Numbered from the stretch's first letter, positions 46,688-58,676 are shown. The stretch: DNA of 64,000 nucleotides from Triglochin maritima (GCA_963682175.1 OY821772.1:54644925-54708924), one strand, 5' to 3'. Numbers and translations are program-made. Notes: generated from the sequence alone by a model not told the origin.

Positions 46688-47247
46688 AATGTAGGATCGT
46701 GTGGGTTATGGGTCCACTAATCACTTTTAATCTAATCCCTAATTTTCTACTTGATTAAGCAAACAAATGCGCAGCGGAATAAACAAACAAGTAGAGAAAG
46801 AAAGACAATGCAAACCACAAAAGACGCGTCGGTTTTTATAGAGGTTCGGCACCCCACCCGGGTCCTAGTCCTCTCTTGTAAGCTCCGCTCGACTCCGCGA
46901 GCTCCGCCTACGTCTTCACTAACCACTCCCCGTTCCGGGCCGGGAGAGAACGCCTTTACACCACAAGCAACGCGAACAACCCTCGCTTGCTTGAATTCTT
47001 CCTCTCACAATCCGAGAGGGACACTTCGGGCTTTCACCGAAGTCCTTGCTTCTTTTGACAACTCTTGTAACTGAGTGGGATTCACTCTCTAATTGAGCAC
47101 ACTTTGAGTAGGATGTGTATATGATCAAATGTGTGAAGTTTAGGCTTAAAGAGTGTAGAATTGGGAGCTTTGAGGATTGAGGTTTCTCTCTAATGTATTG
47201 GGACAATTGGAGTTGGAGAGTTGTGTTAACAACAAGTCTTGATCCTC

Positions 47248-47255
47248 TATTTATA
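47248..47255 (-). promoter_or_regulatory. TATA box in the 5' LTR
   Basis: TATAAATA on the - strand, conserved in the other LTR (43411-43418) and the truncated LTR (487-494). It lies about 560 bp from the end of the LTR and about 95 bp downstream of the palindrome cluster. Confidence 0.75.
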
Positions 47256-47350
47256 AGCTCCTAAGGTATTCTAGCCGTTGGGGATAGATTTGATTGGGTT
47301 TTGTGCAAGATACACAAATCAGAAAATCGGGCTGCAAATCTGTCCAGAAC

Positions 47351-47822
47351 CGGTCGACCGAAACTAGTAAACCGGTCGACCGTTAACATGATTTCAAAGA
47401 GAACGGTCGAACAAAAGAATATTCGGTCGGACAAACGAGCTAGAACTTAACTCTACTTAAGTTAAACGGTCGAACCAAAGTATGGGGCGGTCGACCGATA
47501 AGGGGATTCGGTTGAGACAAAGGTCAATCGGTCGAACGAGAAATGTGTCGACCGATAGCAGGGAATTTGGTTTCTGAAAAATATGTTCAACCGGTCGACC
47601 GAAACAAGGTCTTCGTTCGACCGGTTACCGAATGTATTTTAGGGTTAAGTTTTGTTTTATACGAATACGACCGTTATAGGAATACGACAAGAAAAACGGC
47701 CATATTAAAATCCGGGATCGGTCGACCGAAAAGGTAAAACCGGTCGACCGGTAGAGTTCGGTAAAATCACTGTGGAGAGTCTGTTATAAACCGGTCGAAC
47801 TGAGAACTGGTTCGGTCGACCG
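47351..47822. repeat. CGGTCGACCG palindrome cluster in the U3 of the 5' LTR
   Basis: Seven exact CGGTCGACCG decamers and about seven variants (CGGTCGAACA, CGGTCGGACA, CGTTCGACCG and others) in 472 bp. The cluster lies upstream of the TATA box in the transcriptional sense. The equivalent cluster in the other LTR is 43514-43985. Confidence 0.93.
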
Positions 47823-48270
47823 GTTCACACAGGAAATCTGGGTTTAAGTTTATAAGTGATTTCCGACTAAGGTTTGGGTGATCTAATGAAGTCCAAATAA
47901 TGTGAAATTTTGTGTGTGACTTCTCTAAGGAACCTAGTGTGTATGTGATTGGTTTTTAACTCTTGTATGCTCAATTTACACATGTTCCTAAGACTCAAAA
48001 TAAATCAAGATTACATGTCTTCGATTTAGCTTTAATTACATGTCTTGACTTCATTTCCTTCTTTCTTGAGTCTTGATCACCTGTAGAGGTTAGCACAATA
48101 CAATATACATACAATACAATATGTGTGCTACTCTACATCATCATAATTAAGATTAGGTTAATTAAATCATCAAAACATAGATTAAGGCCAAAAAGCCAAC
48201 AGTTTTTTGCAGATGTCTCCCTATGAGGGAGGTGTTTGGCTTAGACGTTCCTATTTTTTAAATAAAAAAT

Positions 48271-48540
48271 CTTAAAATTATACGGTGTGTTATCTCAAAT
48301 TATTTAAAGTTCGGTTTCAAGATTTTAGTATTAATGGGGTGGATTATAGTGAGTTTTTTTTGTAAGTCATGAAGTTTTACCAAATACCACATGGACAGGT
48401 CAGTCGGGAGTCTCGCTCATCGAATTTTTTTGAATCTTCATTATTTGCAAAAAAAAACTCATTGTAATCCAACTCGTTACTACCGAAATCTTGCAACGGA
48501 ACCTCAAATAATTTAAGATAACACACTGTATAAATTTAAG
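48271..48540. repeat. Imperfect inverted repeat (~92-bp arms)
   Basis: The left arm 48271-48361 is complementary to 48449-48540, with an 87-bp loop. Paired words include 'cttaaaattata', 'gtgttatct', 'aaattattta' and 'agattttagta/taccgaaatct'. The arms differ at about one base in six, so the hairpin is old. It lies just outside the young LTR element, which split the GC-rich block that may be its terminus. Confidence 0.8.
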
Positions 48541-48964
48541 TTTTTTTTGGACGGGTGTCTTAGCGAGACGCCCGGCCCATTTTTATTTTATTTTTTGAAA
48601 TTCGCATGATCGAGACGCTTTCGCCAGATATTTTCGTGGTGTTGGTATTGGTAAAGTGAGGAAAAAGGTAGACATAAGTCTTAGTTTAAATAGACAGAAC
48701 GAAATGAGTATTAAATAGATTGTGAAGAGTAAAATGGTAGTTGTTGAGACAATTTAAGTAGTTTTGAAACGATAAATAGTAATTTCCTAAGAAGTTGGAT
48801 TACTATCCGACGGAACGAGGTGACGATGTAAAGACCTTATTCCGGTGGATAGTTGGACCTTTTTCTTTGAAGTACACATTTGGTTCGATAATTGGTTTGA
48901 AGACCAATATCTTTACGAAACATGGTAACACATTTTCGCTAATGCAAAGCACAAATACATCTCC

Positions 48965-49400
48965 GTGACCAATTTCTTCAGGAATCACCCGTTTGAGAAT
49001 GGATGGATGCAATCGAGGTTTAGACTGAACCTTGACTCCACTGGAATGTTGAGGCTATATCAGGCCTACATCTACAACCCACAACCAGGGAAAGACATTA
49101 GGAGGTGGAAGTTATCCAAACATGGTACATATACACCAAGGGCCACGTACAAATTCTTCTTTCAAGGGGAAACTAAATATCCTCTTTACAATCAAATTTG
49201 GAAAACCTTAATTCCACGTGTCAAGATTTTCTCTTGGATCCTTACAAAAAAAAAACAAACGGTTAACGAGAGATAACTTAATCAAACGACGGATTAACAT
49301 TGCCCAATTTGTCCTGTGTGGAGTTTTCTCAAAGTAGCAACTCATTTATTCTATGATTGTGACTTTGCCTCTGCATTTTGGGATAAAACATTGATCTTAG
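48965..49400 (+). pseudogene. LINE fragment: RT zinc-binding region
   Basis: The translation has the zf-RVT layout seen at the C-terminal end of plant L1 polymerases: WKLSKHGTYTPRATYKFF, then YPLYNQIWKTLIPRVKIFSWIL, a shifted segment, and THLFYDCDFASAFWDK. The frame is broken near 49275 and 49340. No upstream RT or endonuclease is present. It is a dead fragment. Confidence 0.75.
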
Positions 49401-49866
49401 ATCTAAACATTATCCGAAATTATAACACCAAATTCAGACTAATGGTCCAAAATTGCCTTGATTTAAGGATTGTGTATTGGAACACATTAATTAACATTAA
49501 TTCGAAGGTGCTCCAATTCTATTGATCATTTGCTTAATTATTGTTTTGATTTTTTTTAATATTGAACATGTACTTTCATTCAACAGATTCTGGGTATTAC
49601 AAAGGCAAGAACTCTAGCTTTGGGTGGCATTGTTGGTCAGCCGATCCCGCTGCAATGGGATGCACACCAAGTTCTTCAACTCATCATGATATTTGATGCA
49701 ATGGGATGCACACCCAAATTTTAATCTTTTTTTTTGGCAAATACGTTTTCTAATTTTTTTGATTTTTCTAGATTTTTTTTAGATTTTTTTCCAAAATCGT
49801 CCCCGAAATGATGGGAATGAGAGAGATGAGTTGTAATGTGTTGTGGTTAAGAGGTGAATAATGTAG
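49401..49866. other. Intergenic or old repeat DNA
   Basis: AT-rich. 'gcaatgggatgcacacc' occurs twice (about 49653 and 49697). No gene is seen. Confidence 0.5.
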
Positions 49867-49871
49867 GAAAG

Positions 49872-50070
49872 TATTGAGAAACGAGGGTTTTGGGGAGAAA
49901 ATAATGTTCTGTTGTTTCTTAATTTGAATTTTGAATACAAGTGTTTATATATACATTCGAGTTGGATTTCCGTTGGAGCTTTGGGAAGCGTCGGTCGGTG
50001 AGGAGGCGCGTCGGTCGGAGAAGGGAAGCGTCGGATGGTGAAGAGGTGCGTCGCTTCGTATCTTTCAACA
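49872..50070 (-). repeat. 3' LTR of the - strand Copia
   Basis: 199 bp. In - orientation it starts TGTTGAAAGATACG and ends CTCAATA. The RNase H stop codon overlaps its first bases. Confidence 0.93.
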
Positions 50071-50084
50071 CTCCCCCTCAAGTT
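50071..50084 (-). other. Polypurine tract
   Basis: On the - strand, ACTTGAGGGGGAG lies immediately before the LTR start TGTTGAAAG. Confidence 0.85.
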
Positions 50085-52598
50085 GGGCCCGGAAGAGATT
50101 GTAGGTGCCTAACTTGCTTATGATGGTGTTGAATGGTTTCTGACTTAGAGCTTTGGTGAAGACGTCTGCCAATTGTTCTTTGCTGGAGACGTATGAGACT
50201 TCTATTTCTCCAGCCTGAATTTTTTCACGGATGAAGTGACAATCAACTTCAATGTGTTTGGTCTTTTCGTGAAACACGGGATTCAATGCAATGTGTCGGG
50301 CGGCGTTGTTGTCGCAAAACATGTTTATAGTTGTAGTGTGAGTTTGACCCATATCATGAAGAAGTTGTTTTAACCAAATGAGTTCGCTGGTGGTGGATGT
50401 CATTGCTCGATACTCTGCTTCTGCGCTTGATCAGGCAACGACTTTTTGTTTCTTACTCCTCCAAGTTACAAGATTTCCGCCAACAAACGTGCAAAAGCCG
50501 GTAGTTGATCTTCGATCATGGCTCCCTGCCCAATTAGCATCTGAAAAACCAATGATACTGTTAGAATTGTTGTTTTTCATCAGTAATCCTTATCCTGGGG
50601 GTTTGTTTAATGAACCTTAGAATTTTATCAATAATATCTAAATGTGTTGTTCGAGGTGCATGCATGAATTGACTTACTATACTAACAACGAATGTGATAT
50701 CTGGTCTGGTTACAGTTAAATATATAAGTTTTCCTACAAGTCTTTGGTATTGATGAATATCTTTAACAGGCTCCCCGTTAGTTGGACTGGTTTTGAGATT
50801 TGCCTCAATGGGTGTATTAGTTGGTCTTGCTCCAAGTTTTCCTGTTTCTTTTAATAGGTCTAGGGCATATTTCCTTTGTGATAGGAATAATCCTTTCTTT
50901 GAATATGCAATTTCTATTCCTAAGAAATATTTCAATAAGCTTAGGTCTTTTATATCAAATTTCCTTTTTAGGTAGTGTTTAACTTGATGAATTTTTTCGT
51001 TATTATCTCCAGTAATGATGATATCATCTACGTAGACCAAAACTATGGTAGTTTCTCCCTTATGGTGACTAGTAAACATAGATGCGTCAGCGGAAGACTT
51101 TGAAAAACCATAAACGATAAGAAAGTGACTAAGTTTTGCATACCATGCCCGAGGAGATTGCTTCAGGCCATAAATGGCTTTGTTGAGTTTGCACACCTGG
51201 TTGGGAGAGGTGTTGTATCCTGGTGGTGGTATCATATATACTTCTTCTTCAAGAGTGCCTTGGAGAAAAGCATTCTGACATCCATTTGGTAAATTTCCAA
51301 CACTTGTTAACTGCTATGGATAGGAGAACACGGACAGTGTTCATCTTTACTACTGGTGCAAAGGTCTCTAGGTAATCAAGGTCGTATGTTTGAGTATATC
51401 TTTTTGCTACAAGGCGGGCTTTATATCTTTCGATAGTTCCATTGCTATTGTATTTTATCTTGTAGACCCATTTGCATCCAACGGGTTTGGTTCCATTAGG
51501 TTTAGGAATAAGGGTCCAAGTGTTGTTAGTTTCTAAGGCTGTAAGTTCTTCTTGCATGGCTTTTTTCCATTTAGGGTTACAACTAGCTTCATCGTAGTTC
51601 TTTGGTTCTAGGTTTTCGTTTATTTATAAGAATGCCCTATAGTTTGGTTGTATTTGTTTATAGGTTAGGTAATTCTCAATGGGATAAGTTACTTGTGAGG
51701 TGATAAAGTCTTTAAACCTAGTGGGTGGACGAGTTGGTCGAGTAGATCTTCTTGGGGTGTTGGAGGTGGATTTCTGGCTTCTTCGTTTCTTTCGTTATTT
51801 TCTTCTCTTTCTTCATTTCTTCCTTCTTCTCGATCTTCTTCTCGTTCTTCTTCGTCTTCTTCTTCAGTTTGGTTGATGTTGAATTCAGGTAGAACGGGTG
51901 TGATGTCCGGGGGAGACTCGGTTGTACCGACAATGTTGAAGTAAAACTCATTTTCTCTAAACATTACATCCCGAGAGATATACATTTTACAAGCTTCGGG
52001 TTCAAAACATTTGTACCCTTTTTTGTTGAAAGAATAACCAAGAAATAAGCACTTTACAGATTTGCTATCAAATTTATATATGCGTTTCTTATGAACAAAG
52101 CATACACATCCAAAGACTTTAAGATGATCTAAGGTTAGTTTCCATCCTAAGAGTATCTCTAGTGGTTGTTTATTTTGAAGAGAAGGGCTAGGAAGGCGGT
52201 TTATTAGATAAGTAGCAGTTAAGACAGCATCAGACCAAAAACGTTGGGAACATGATTTTGAAAAAGTAGGGATCGAGTTACATTTAAGAGATGGCGATTT
52301 TTTCTTTCAGAAACTCCATTTTGTTGAGGGGTGTGAATGCATGTCATTTGGTGTAATATTCCCTGATTTTTCAAAAAAAAATGAAAGTTGTGACTGGTGT
52401 ATTCAGTCCTGTTATCTGTCCTTAAGGTTTTGATTTTAAAATCATACATATTTTCAACAAATGTTGTAAATTCACAAAAAATATGAAAAAACGTCTGATT
52501 TGTTTTTTAGGAGATAAGTCCAAGTGTTCCGTGAGAAGTCATCAATAAATAGCACAAAATATTTAAAACCGTTGTAAGACTTGACCGGAGCGGGTCCC

Positions 52599-53829
52599 TG
52601 ATGAGAATTTTATTTATATCGCAAGTGCACGACGTCAATGAAGACGTGGCAAGTACGGGTCGAATACAAGGAGGGAGAGATTTGTTATTTGTGTGATTTT
52701 CGAGTAGGGGAAAGAAGGAGAGAAGAATAAGTTTGGTTTTGAGATTTTTGGTTTTTAATTTTCTAAAGCATGAAACATGAACAAATAAAACTAAAATAAG
52801 AACAAAGATGGTGAATTCCGTTGGGTGGAGGTTTAGATATCGGCTTTAGATTAGAGAATTCAGAAACTTATAATAAATCATATTAGTTATGAAGCATTAC
52901 ATGATAAATGATTTAACACAAACTCAAGTAATCAAAATATACTAATCACGAAATTAAAATAATAACTTTATTCTCTTCTCATCACCCTAAATCCGTCACC
53001 TCCACCCTTTGGAAAGAGTTAGAAACTCATAGATGAATGGAAGGAGAAGGGGTCCTAGAGGAATTACAAAATAAAACTAAAAACAAGAAATAAAAGATAT
53101 AATTTTATTACTAAAACTATGGAACAAAACAAGAACTAAGAATTAAAAATTAAGGTTAAAATTCAGCAGATCCTCTACAACATCGTTTCAGGGCTATTTA
53201 TAGTTGATACAAATGACAGGTATAAAATAGGAAAGTACAAGCGTCAACACGCAACCGGTAAAAATTTTAGAGCATGTATCTAATTTTGAGCAGCGGATTC
53301 GGCGCATTTTGTACATAAGGTGCGGCGGATTCGCCACCTTTTTAGCTCCGATTTAATCCGGATTTTTCCTGTGTGTTTATGGTATGATTTCAATATCCTT
53401 TGCGCGTTTGGATTGATTCTTTCCTTTCTTTTGAGCTCCGACTTTATTTCTTTATATATTTGGAGATCCACATTGATTTTTCTTTAGACTTTATCCATAA
53501 TAATAAACTATTCATAATTTGCAATTAGGTCCTTGGCTTTTTGCAATTAAGTCACTAACTACTTTTGTGTTTAAGTCCTTGGCATTTTTGTAATTAGGTC
53601 TTTGAATGCGTTTATGCTTGGATGGACTTCCCTTTGAATCTTGATAATCTTGAACTTGGTCTTTATGACAGGAATGAGTCTCTTGCACGCATTTATGCTC
53701 GGGATGTGGGTAATTTGCATTCAGGTCCCTGTATTCTGTAAATAAGACTAAACACATACCGTAGTAGTATTTATTGATCTAAAATTAATCTAAATGAAAT
53801 ACATATGATGCAATGTATGTAATGCATCA
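52599..53829 (+). mobile_element. Solo LTR inserted in the Copia integrase region
   Basis: It starts TGATGAGAATTT and ends GTAATGCATCA, flanked by GTCCC on both sides (52594-52598 and 53830-53834). It is 1231 bp without coding DNA. Near its start it has 'atcgcaagtgcacgacg', which is also found, as 'ccgcaagtgcacggccg', at the matching end of the element at 55229-58907. The two are therefore related LTR families in opposite orientation. Confidence 0.92.
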
Positions 53830-54536
53830 GTCCCCAAATATCGGAGTGGACTAATTCAAAAAGAAAGTTTGATTTGGTGTTGGAGTTGGAAAAGGAAGTC
53901 TAGTTTGTTTGGAATACTGACAGACATCACATGCATAATCAGATGAAATAAACGGAAATAGCGATTTTAAAACTAGATGAAACGGGTGTCCCATTCGCTT
54001 ATGCCAAAGGACATGACTCGGTATACTAGAGGTGTGAAAAATTTTGTTCGGAGTTTCTAAAATGTAGAGCCCATTGATATAGATTATTTTACCAATCGTC
54101 TTCCCTGTAGTTCGATCCTGAAAAAATACATCATTCGGGGTGAATATAACATTGCAATTTGAATTTTGTGTAATTTTTGTTACCGAAAGAAGATTAGAAG
54201 TAAATGTTGGGACATATAAAATATTTTTGTTCGTTGGATTTAATATGGTGGTTTCACCTATTCCTTTTATTTCTACTTGATTATTATTTGCTACAGTCAC
54301 AAAATTGTTAGATGATTTCACATGATTTTTGATTTTCTTAGTAAACTAGAGTTTCCGGTCATGTGGTCAGTAGCACCGGAATCAATTATCCATTGATCAT
54401 TATTTACATGCCTTATTTTTGCTAAGTTTTTATCTGATTGGTTTGCAGATAAATTTCTGGGAAAAAGTGTTATACCTGCGCAATTACCTGAACCTTGAGG
54501 GGTGGACTGCAAATATCCGCTGAGGTGGGTCAGCAA

Positions 54537-55228
54537 CTGATCCAGCGGAATCGGGTCGGGTCTGGAACTGGATCCGGGTCCGGCGGGTGGAGCATCTGAT
54601 CTGTTAGCGGAATTGGGTCGGGTCTGGGAAAAATCGGATCCGCCAGAATCGCGTGAAGTTATAAAACCCCGCGGATCCGAGCGAGAGACCGATTTGCCTT
54701 CCCATTTTCTCTATTCCTCTTCCATCTTAGGGTTAGCCACTGCGCCGTTTCCTGTTGGTCCGCCATTTCTATTTTTGTTCTGATGATCTCCTCCTCCTTC
54801 CCTTGTTGGTCGGAGATGCGGATGTAGGAACCAGCATGAGTTCTTGTTATGCCCGATCTTTTTACAGTTGTCTCATGTTTCCTGTGGTTTGTTTCCATAT
54901 TTTTTGGTTTTATTTGGGGGTTTTCCGGTGAAGAACGCCTGAGTTTCTGACCGGTCAGCGATCTGAGCGGTGGTCCGGCGGGTTTCCTTCCGTTGGATCA
55001 TCGCGATGATGGACGCGAGATCAAGAAGGTTGGAAGTCATCAGGACTTGGCTCCGGATAGCTTCGTAGCTGCCGTCGAGTCCGATGAGGAACTGATAGAT
55101 TTGATCCCTTTCTTTCCGCTCGAGTAGGGTTTTTGGGTCAGTGGTCACCGGTTCGTAGATAGCGAGCTCGTCCCATCCACGTTGCAGTGTCCCGAGATAC
55201 TCCGTGATGGTTTGTCCTTGCTGCTTCA
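54537..55228 (-). pseudogene. Copia gag, C-terminal part
   Basis: Continues the gag interrupted at 58908: QQGQTITEYLGTLQRGWDELAIYEPVTTD, QFLIGLDGSYEAIRSQVL and IIAMIQRKETR, matching the + strand Copia gag segment by segment. The zinc-knuckle region (about 54660-54900) is in a shifted frame. The inserted element at 55229 lies exactly between DLSQTK and QQGQT. Confidence 0.88.
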
Positions 55229-56663
55229 TGATTGACATCATTTAATGCTCATATTTGTATATTATATCCATTATCTTACACCTAAGCAATGCTACGTGAC
55301 GAGTTTTATGTTTGAATTTCAGAAATAAAGAGGTTTGAAGAGAAGAGTCATGAAAGGACCCAAAACATGAAAAATGACTTAATTGTGAGACCTGGGGACT
55401 GAGATGCAAGGGAGAAAGACCTGAACGTAAGACCGAAGGACCTAAGAGCAAAACAGAAAACTCCACACCATCATGGGGAGTATTTTGGCAATTCGATTCT
55501 GGTCGGAGCTCCAACAAGCAAAGTAGATGCATCCAAGACCAACATATCCATCAAGAAAAGCCAACAACCAAAACCAACTCGATCTGGATCATATAGACCT
55601 CCAATTGGCGGTCTTGGACCGCTAATTGGCGGTCCATATTGCTCTGGATCCACTAAGATTTGTGGAGCACGTGTATAAGTGTATTCTTAGTCTATTTTTG
55701 GTATTGGTTTAGTCCCACATCGGGGGATTGTCGCAGATTAGTTTTCTCATGCCTATAAATAGAACTCTTCACCTTCCATTGTAATCACTCATTGCTTAGT
55801 GGCATTCTCTCTACTAAGGAGTGAGCCTTGAAGCAAAAACTCAAGGTGGAGAAGAATACTACCTTCAAGTTAATAAAATAATTTTTCTAGTTTCTTTTAA
55901 TCTTGTCTTTTAATTTGTGCATGTTTGTTTAGTCTTTCCTTTCCTTTTATGCTTCTTTAATATTTCTTGCTTGATTAGTGTAGTTTTATTTCAGTATAAT
56001 GCTTCATTTTGCTAGAGTAGTTAGTTTAAATATGTGTGAGTAGTTACATCCCCATTTGGGGGGTGGAGAAATATGTGATATAATCATGTAGTGTATTAAG
56101 TGTGTGTTATCTTAATCCCTTGAGCTTTATATGATTTCCATAACCATCTAATGTGTCTCCACTCTTATCTTTGATATGCTAATGCTCTTGAATGAAGCTT
56201 ATGTAGGATTTCATGTTTAATTGTGCATATATATTTTTCGATTTTTATGCATAATAAGGATCAAATACAATTTTCTACGATTTATTTCATGCATGCATCG
56301 GTTTGTTTTAATAACTAGTTTCAAAACTTATTAAAACAAACACAAAGGACTCTGAAATTCATACCTAGAAGTTCTCTAAAACTTCTTGATGTTCCAGAGA
56401 CGTTGAAGAAGACTATCGTCGCTTCTCGTTGCGCCGGATGCCTCCGAGTGTTCACTGAAACCCTAAACAAGGTTGGAGAGAAATGAGCTAGCCAATCAAT
56501 CTCCAAACTAGCTTAGAATCTAGCTACAAACCCATTCCTTAATCTCTGAGATTTCTCCTTCCAAAGACTTAGAAATTTAAGATAATTTTCGTGGCTTTTG
56601 TGGTGAATTAGGAGAGAAAAGAATTAGCAACAACATGTGTTTCAATTAATGAGAATAAGGACC

Positions 56664-56671
56664 TATTTATA
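56664..56671 (-). promoter_or_regulatory. TATA box of the nested solo LTR
   Basis: The - strand reads TATAAATA in the context GCATATAAATAGG. The CGGT-NN-ACCG cluster lies 180-490 bp upstream of it. Confidence 0.6.
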
Positions 56672-56854
56672 TGCTCCAATCTCACTCTTAATCATGACTA
56701 TTCTTAACTCATGTTTTCTTGACATTTTCTCTCATAAACTAATTCCAAAATGCATTATATGCACCCACAAAACGTTTGACCAAGTTTGGAGCTAATCCAA
56801 CCATTGATCAAATTAATCTCTTAATTGTCAAAGGCGGAAAAATCGATCGGGACT

Positions 56855-57149
56855 CGGTCTACCGAGACATACTCGGTTAACCGAATATGTCATGTTCGGA
56901 TTTCCGTGCACTTGACGGATGACCGATTCTTAAGGAGAAAAATTCTTCTTAACCGTTCGTACGAATTCGCGTCTTTGACCGAGTGCCATTCAGTTAACCG
57001 AAAATATCGGAACTGGACATTGTTCGGTCGACCGTTTCTGGTTCGGTACACCGATCCAGAGTTCCAGGCACTTTGGTCAAGTTCGGTCAATCAACTTGAC
57101 CATCCGTTCCACGTTCGGTTGACCGATCCACAGATCTTTCGGTCGACCG
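56855..57149. repeat. CGGT-NN-ACCG cluster with variable centre
   Basis: Six sites keep both half-sites: 56855-56864 (centre CT), 56874-56883 (TA), 57025-57034 (CG), 57044-57053 (AC), 57116-57125 (TG), 57140-57149 (CG). Degenerate copies such as CAGTTAACCG lie between them. Confidence 0.88.
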
Positions 57150-58660
57150 AGCCATAACGGATTACCGAACTTCTACCCGATTTTGCCTTTTCAAATTTTG
57201 GATTTATTTCCAACAAAATTTGAACTTTTGGGGTTTTTAGCAAGTTCACAACTTATGCAATATATTATCATATGCAATAATAAATTATTGCACCCCATAA
57301 TATATGCATCTCATATGAATTTATCATGATTCTAATTATGTTATATACAACATAATTGATTTTACTCGTTCACCACATGTGTCATATTTTCTATAAGAAA
57401 CCCGACACATCATATGAACCGAAAATCAAGCTTCTTGTTTCCCAGTTTTTGCGGTGTGACCTATGGGAAGATCTAGACTAAGTTGGCAGTGATATTAAGA
57501 GCTTAATATCACAAGCTATAAGCGGTATCTAGCTACACATTATAGCTCCCAATTAGTTAGATGTCTTAATTCCACTCGAACCAAAACCTGATCCATTTAG
57601 TGATGGAGTGCACCACTTGTGTCCGTCCCTTGCCTCATGATATTAAGAATACACACAAAGTAGTATTGTGTCATCTTTGTATTAGTATTCGTTTCTTGAT
57701 CTCTTTAAGCTAGTTATAAATATGTGACTTGACTCAAATCACATTGTGCACATTATAACTTGGCTTTATCAAGGGCCCACTAATATCATCACTCAATTAA
57801 GAGGGGCAATGATAATCTTTTGACTAACTATCTTCTCCAACAAAAGTCATACTTAATCAACCAATGCCTTTACACTACACTCATCGATAGCTCAAGACAC
57901 TGGTCTAATTAAGCAATTCTTAAGTGATCGGATATAAGTCTCATATCAAATGACCAAAGACACAGTAAAACATTAATGACACAGAAAACACAATTCTATA
58001 ATGTTTTACTTATTAGGTCTATTCAGTATACAAAAGTAATATTTTCCTCTTTTGTATACCCGTGTTGTCACTCACTTGTAGAGCTACAATGATCTATGAC
58101 CAACACGACAATCTTAACTCGGTAATTAATGTCCCATGTTAATTACCATGATTGTGAATATCTTTTGTTTTATGTAAACCAATATCTTTTAGAGCTCTAC
58201 GGTTAAGGACTAAGAACATCTTCCTTAACACTTTTAAAAGACGAATAACATAAACAAGGAACAAAATGATTTCTCATTCAATTCATAATAATTGACATTT
58301 AAAAGTAAAACTTTTAGAACACATTCCCTTCAGCTTAGCCTATGCTTTGATTAGTGAACCTATTTTATGGGGAATGATAAGGTTAGGATATGGATGGAAT
58401 TAATATTGGAAACACAATTTGTAGTGTATGTACTCTTGTTGTCTTTACCTTAGTTAATGTATTGTATGTTTTAATGATGTAGTCTTATCTTAATTCATGT
58501 GGAGGCATAGTAGGGTCTAGTCTTTATACATGAGTTCATTTAGCTTCATTTCAATTATTGTCTTGTATGTTTTAATGATGTAGTATTATCTTAATTCATG
58601 TGGAGGCAAAGTTGGATGTAGTTTTATGATTTCATGCACTACATATTGTGAGGAGCTTAA

Positions 58661-58676
58661 TTGAACACACACACAC
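58661..58676. repeat. (CA)n microsatellite
   Basis: A short uninterrupted CA run inside the element at 55229-58907. Confidence 0.85.

Larger units (their letters stand above)
42853..48201 (-). mobile_element. Young gag-only LTR retrotransposon, complete with TSD
   Basis: 5349 bp flanked by the 5-bp duplication GTTTT (42848-42852 and 48202-48206). The two LTRs are 1512 bp each, and I noticed one difference between them (T at 43659, C in the other copy), so the insertion is very recent. Orientation is -: the primer site is next to the right LTR, the purine tract is next to the left LTR, and gag reads leftward. The 2325-bp internal region has a single long ORF (gag) and no protease, integrase, RT or RNase H. 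It must therefore depend on enzymes from another element, as known for TR-GAG-type non-autonomous elements. Confidence 0.95.
46690..48201 (-). repeat. 5' LTR (in element orientation) of the gag-only element
   Basis: 1512 bp, nearly identical to 42853-44364. In - orientation it starts TGTTGGC and ends ATCCTACA. It should hold the active promoter of the element. Confidence 0.95.
50065..54536 (-). pseudogene. Copia pol (-), split by a solo LTR
   Basis: From high to low coordinates: protease motif WIIDSGATDHMTG (about 54390), GAG-pre-integrase with HKRMGHPFHLVL (to 53851), then the solo LTR at 52599-53829. Next come the integrase remainder with TDNRTEY and HTPQQNGVSERKNRHLLN, an acidic/Lys-rich linker (51690-51985), and RT with CKWVYKIKYNSNG, YVDDIIITGD and FLGIEIAYSKKG. 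RNase H follows, with TTSELIWLKQLL and EQLADVFTKAL. A 1-bp deletion near 51275-51285 breaks the frame inside RT motif A (QMDVRNAFLQG). A stop follows DEKQQF near 50560. Confidence 0.93.
56202..58332 (-). mobile_element. Solo LTR nested inside the 55229-58907 element
   Basis: 2131 bp, + strand from TGTAGGATTTCATG to TTCCCTTCA, flanked by GCTTA on both sides (56197-56201 and 58333-58337). Its TGTAGGAT end equals the TGTAGGAT end of the gag-only element's LTR, and it has the same order of features: TATA box on the - strand, then a CGGT-NN-ACCG cluster upstream. It is therefore likely a - oriented LTR of a related lineage. No coding DNA is present. Confidence 0.9.
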
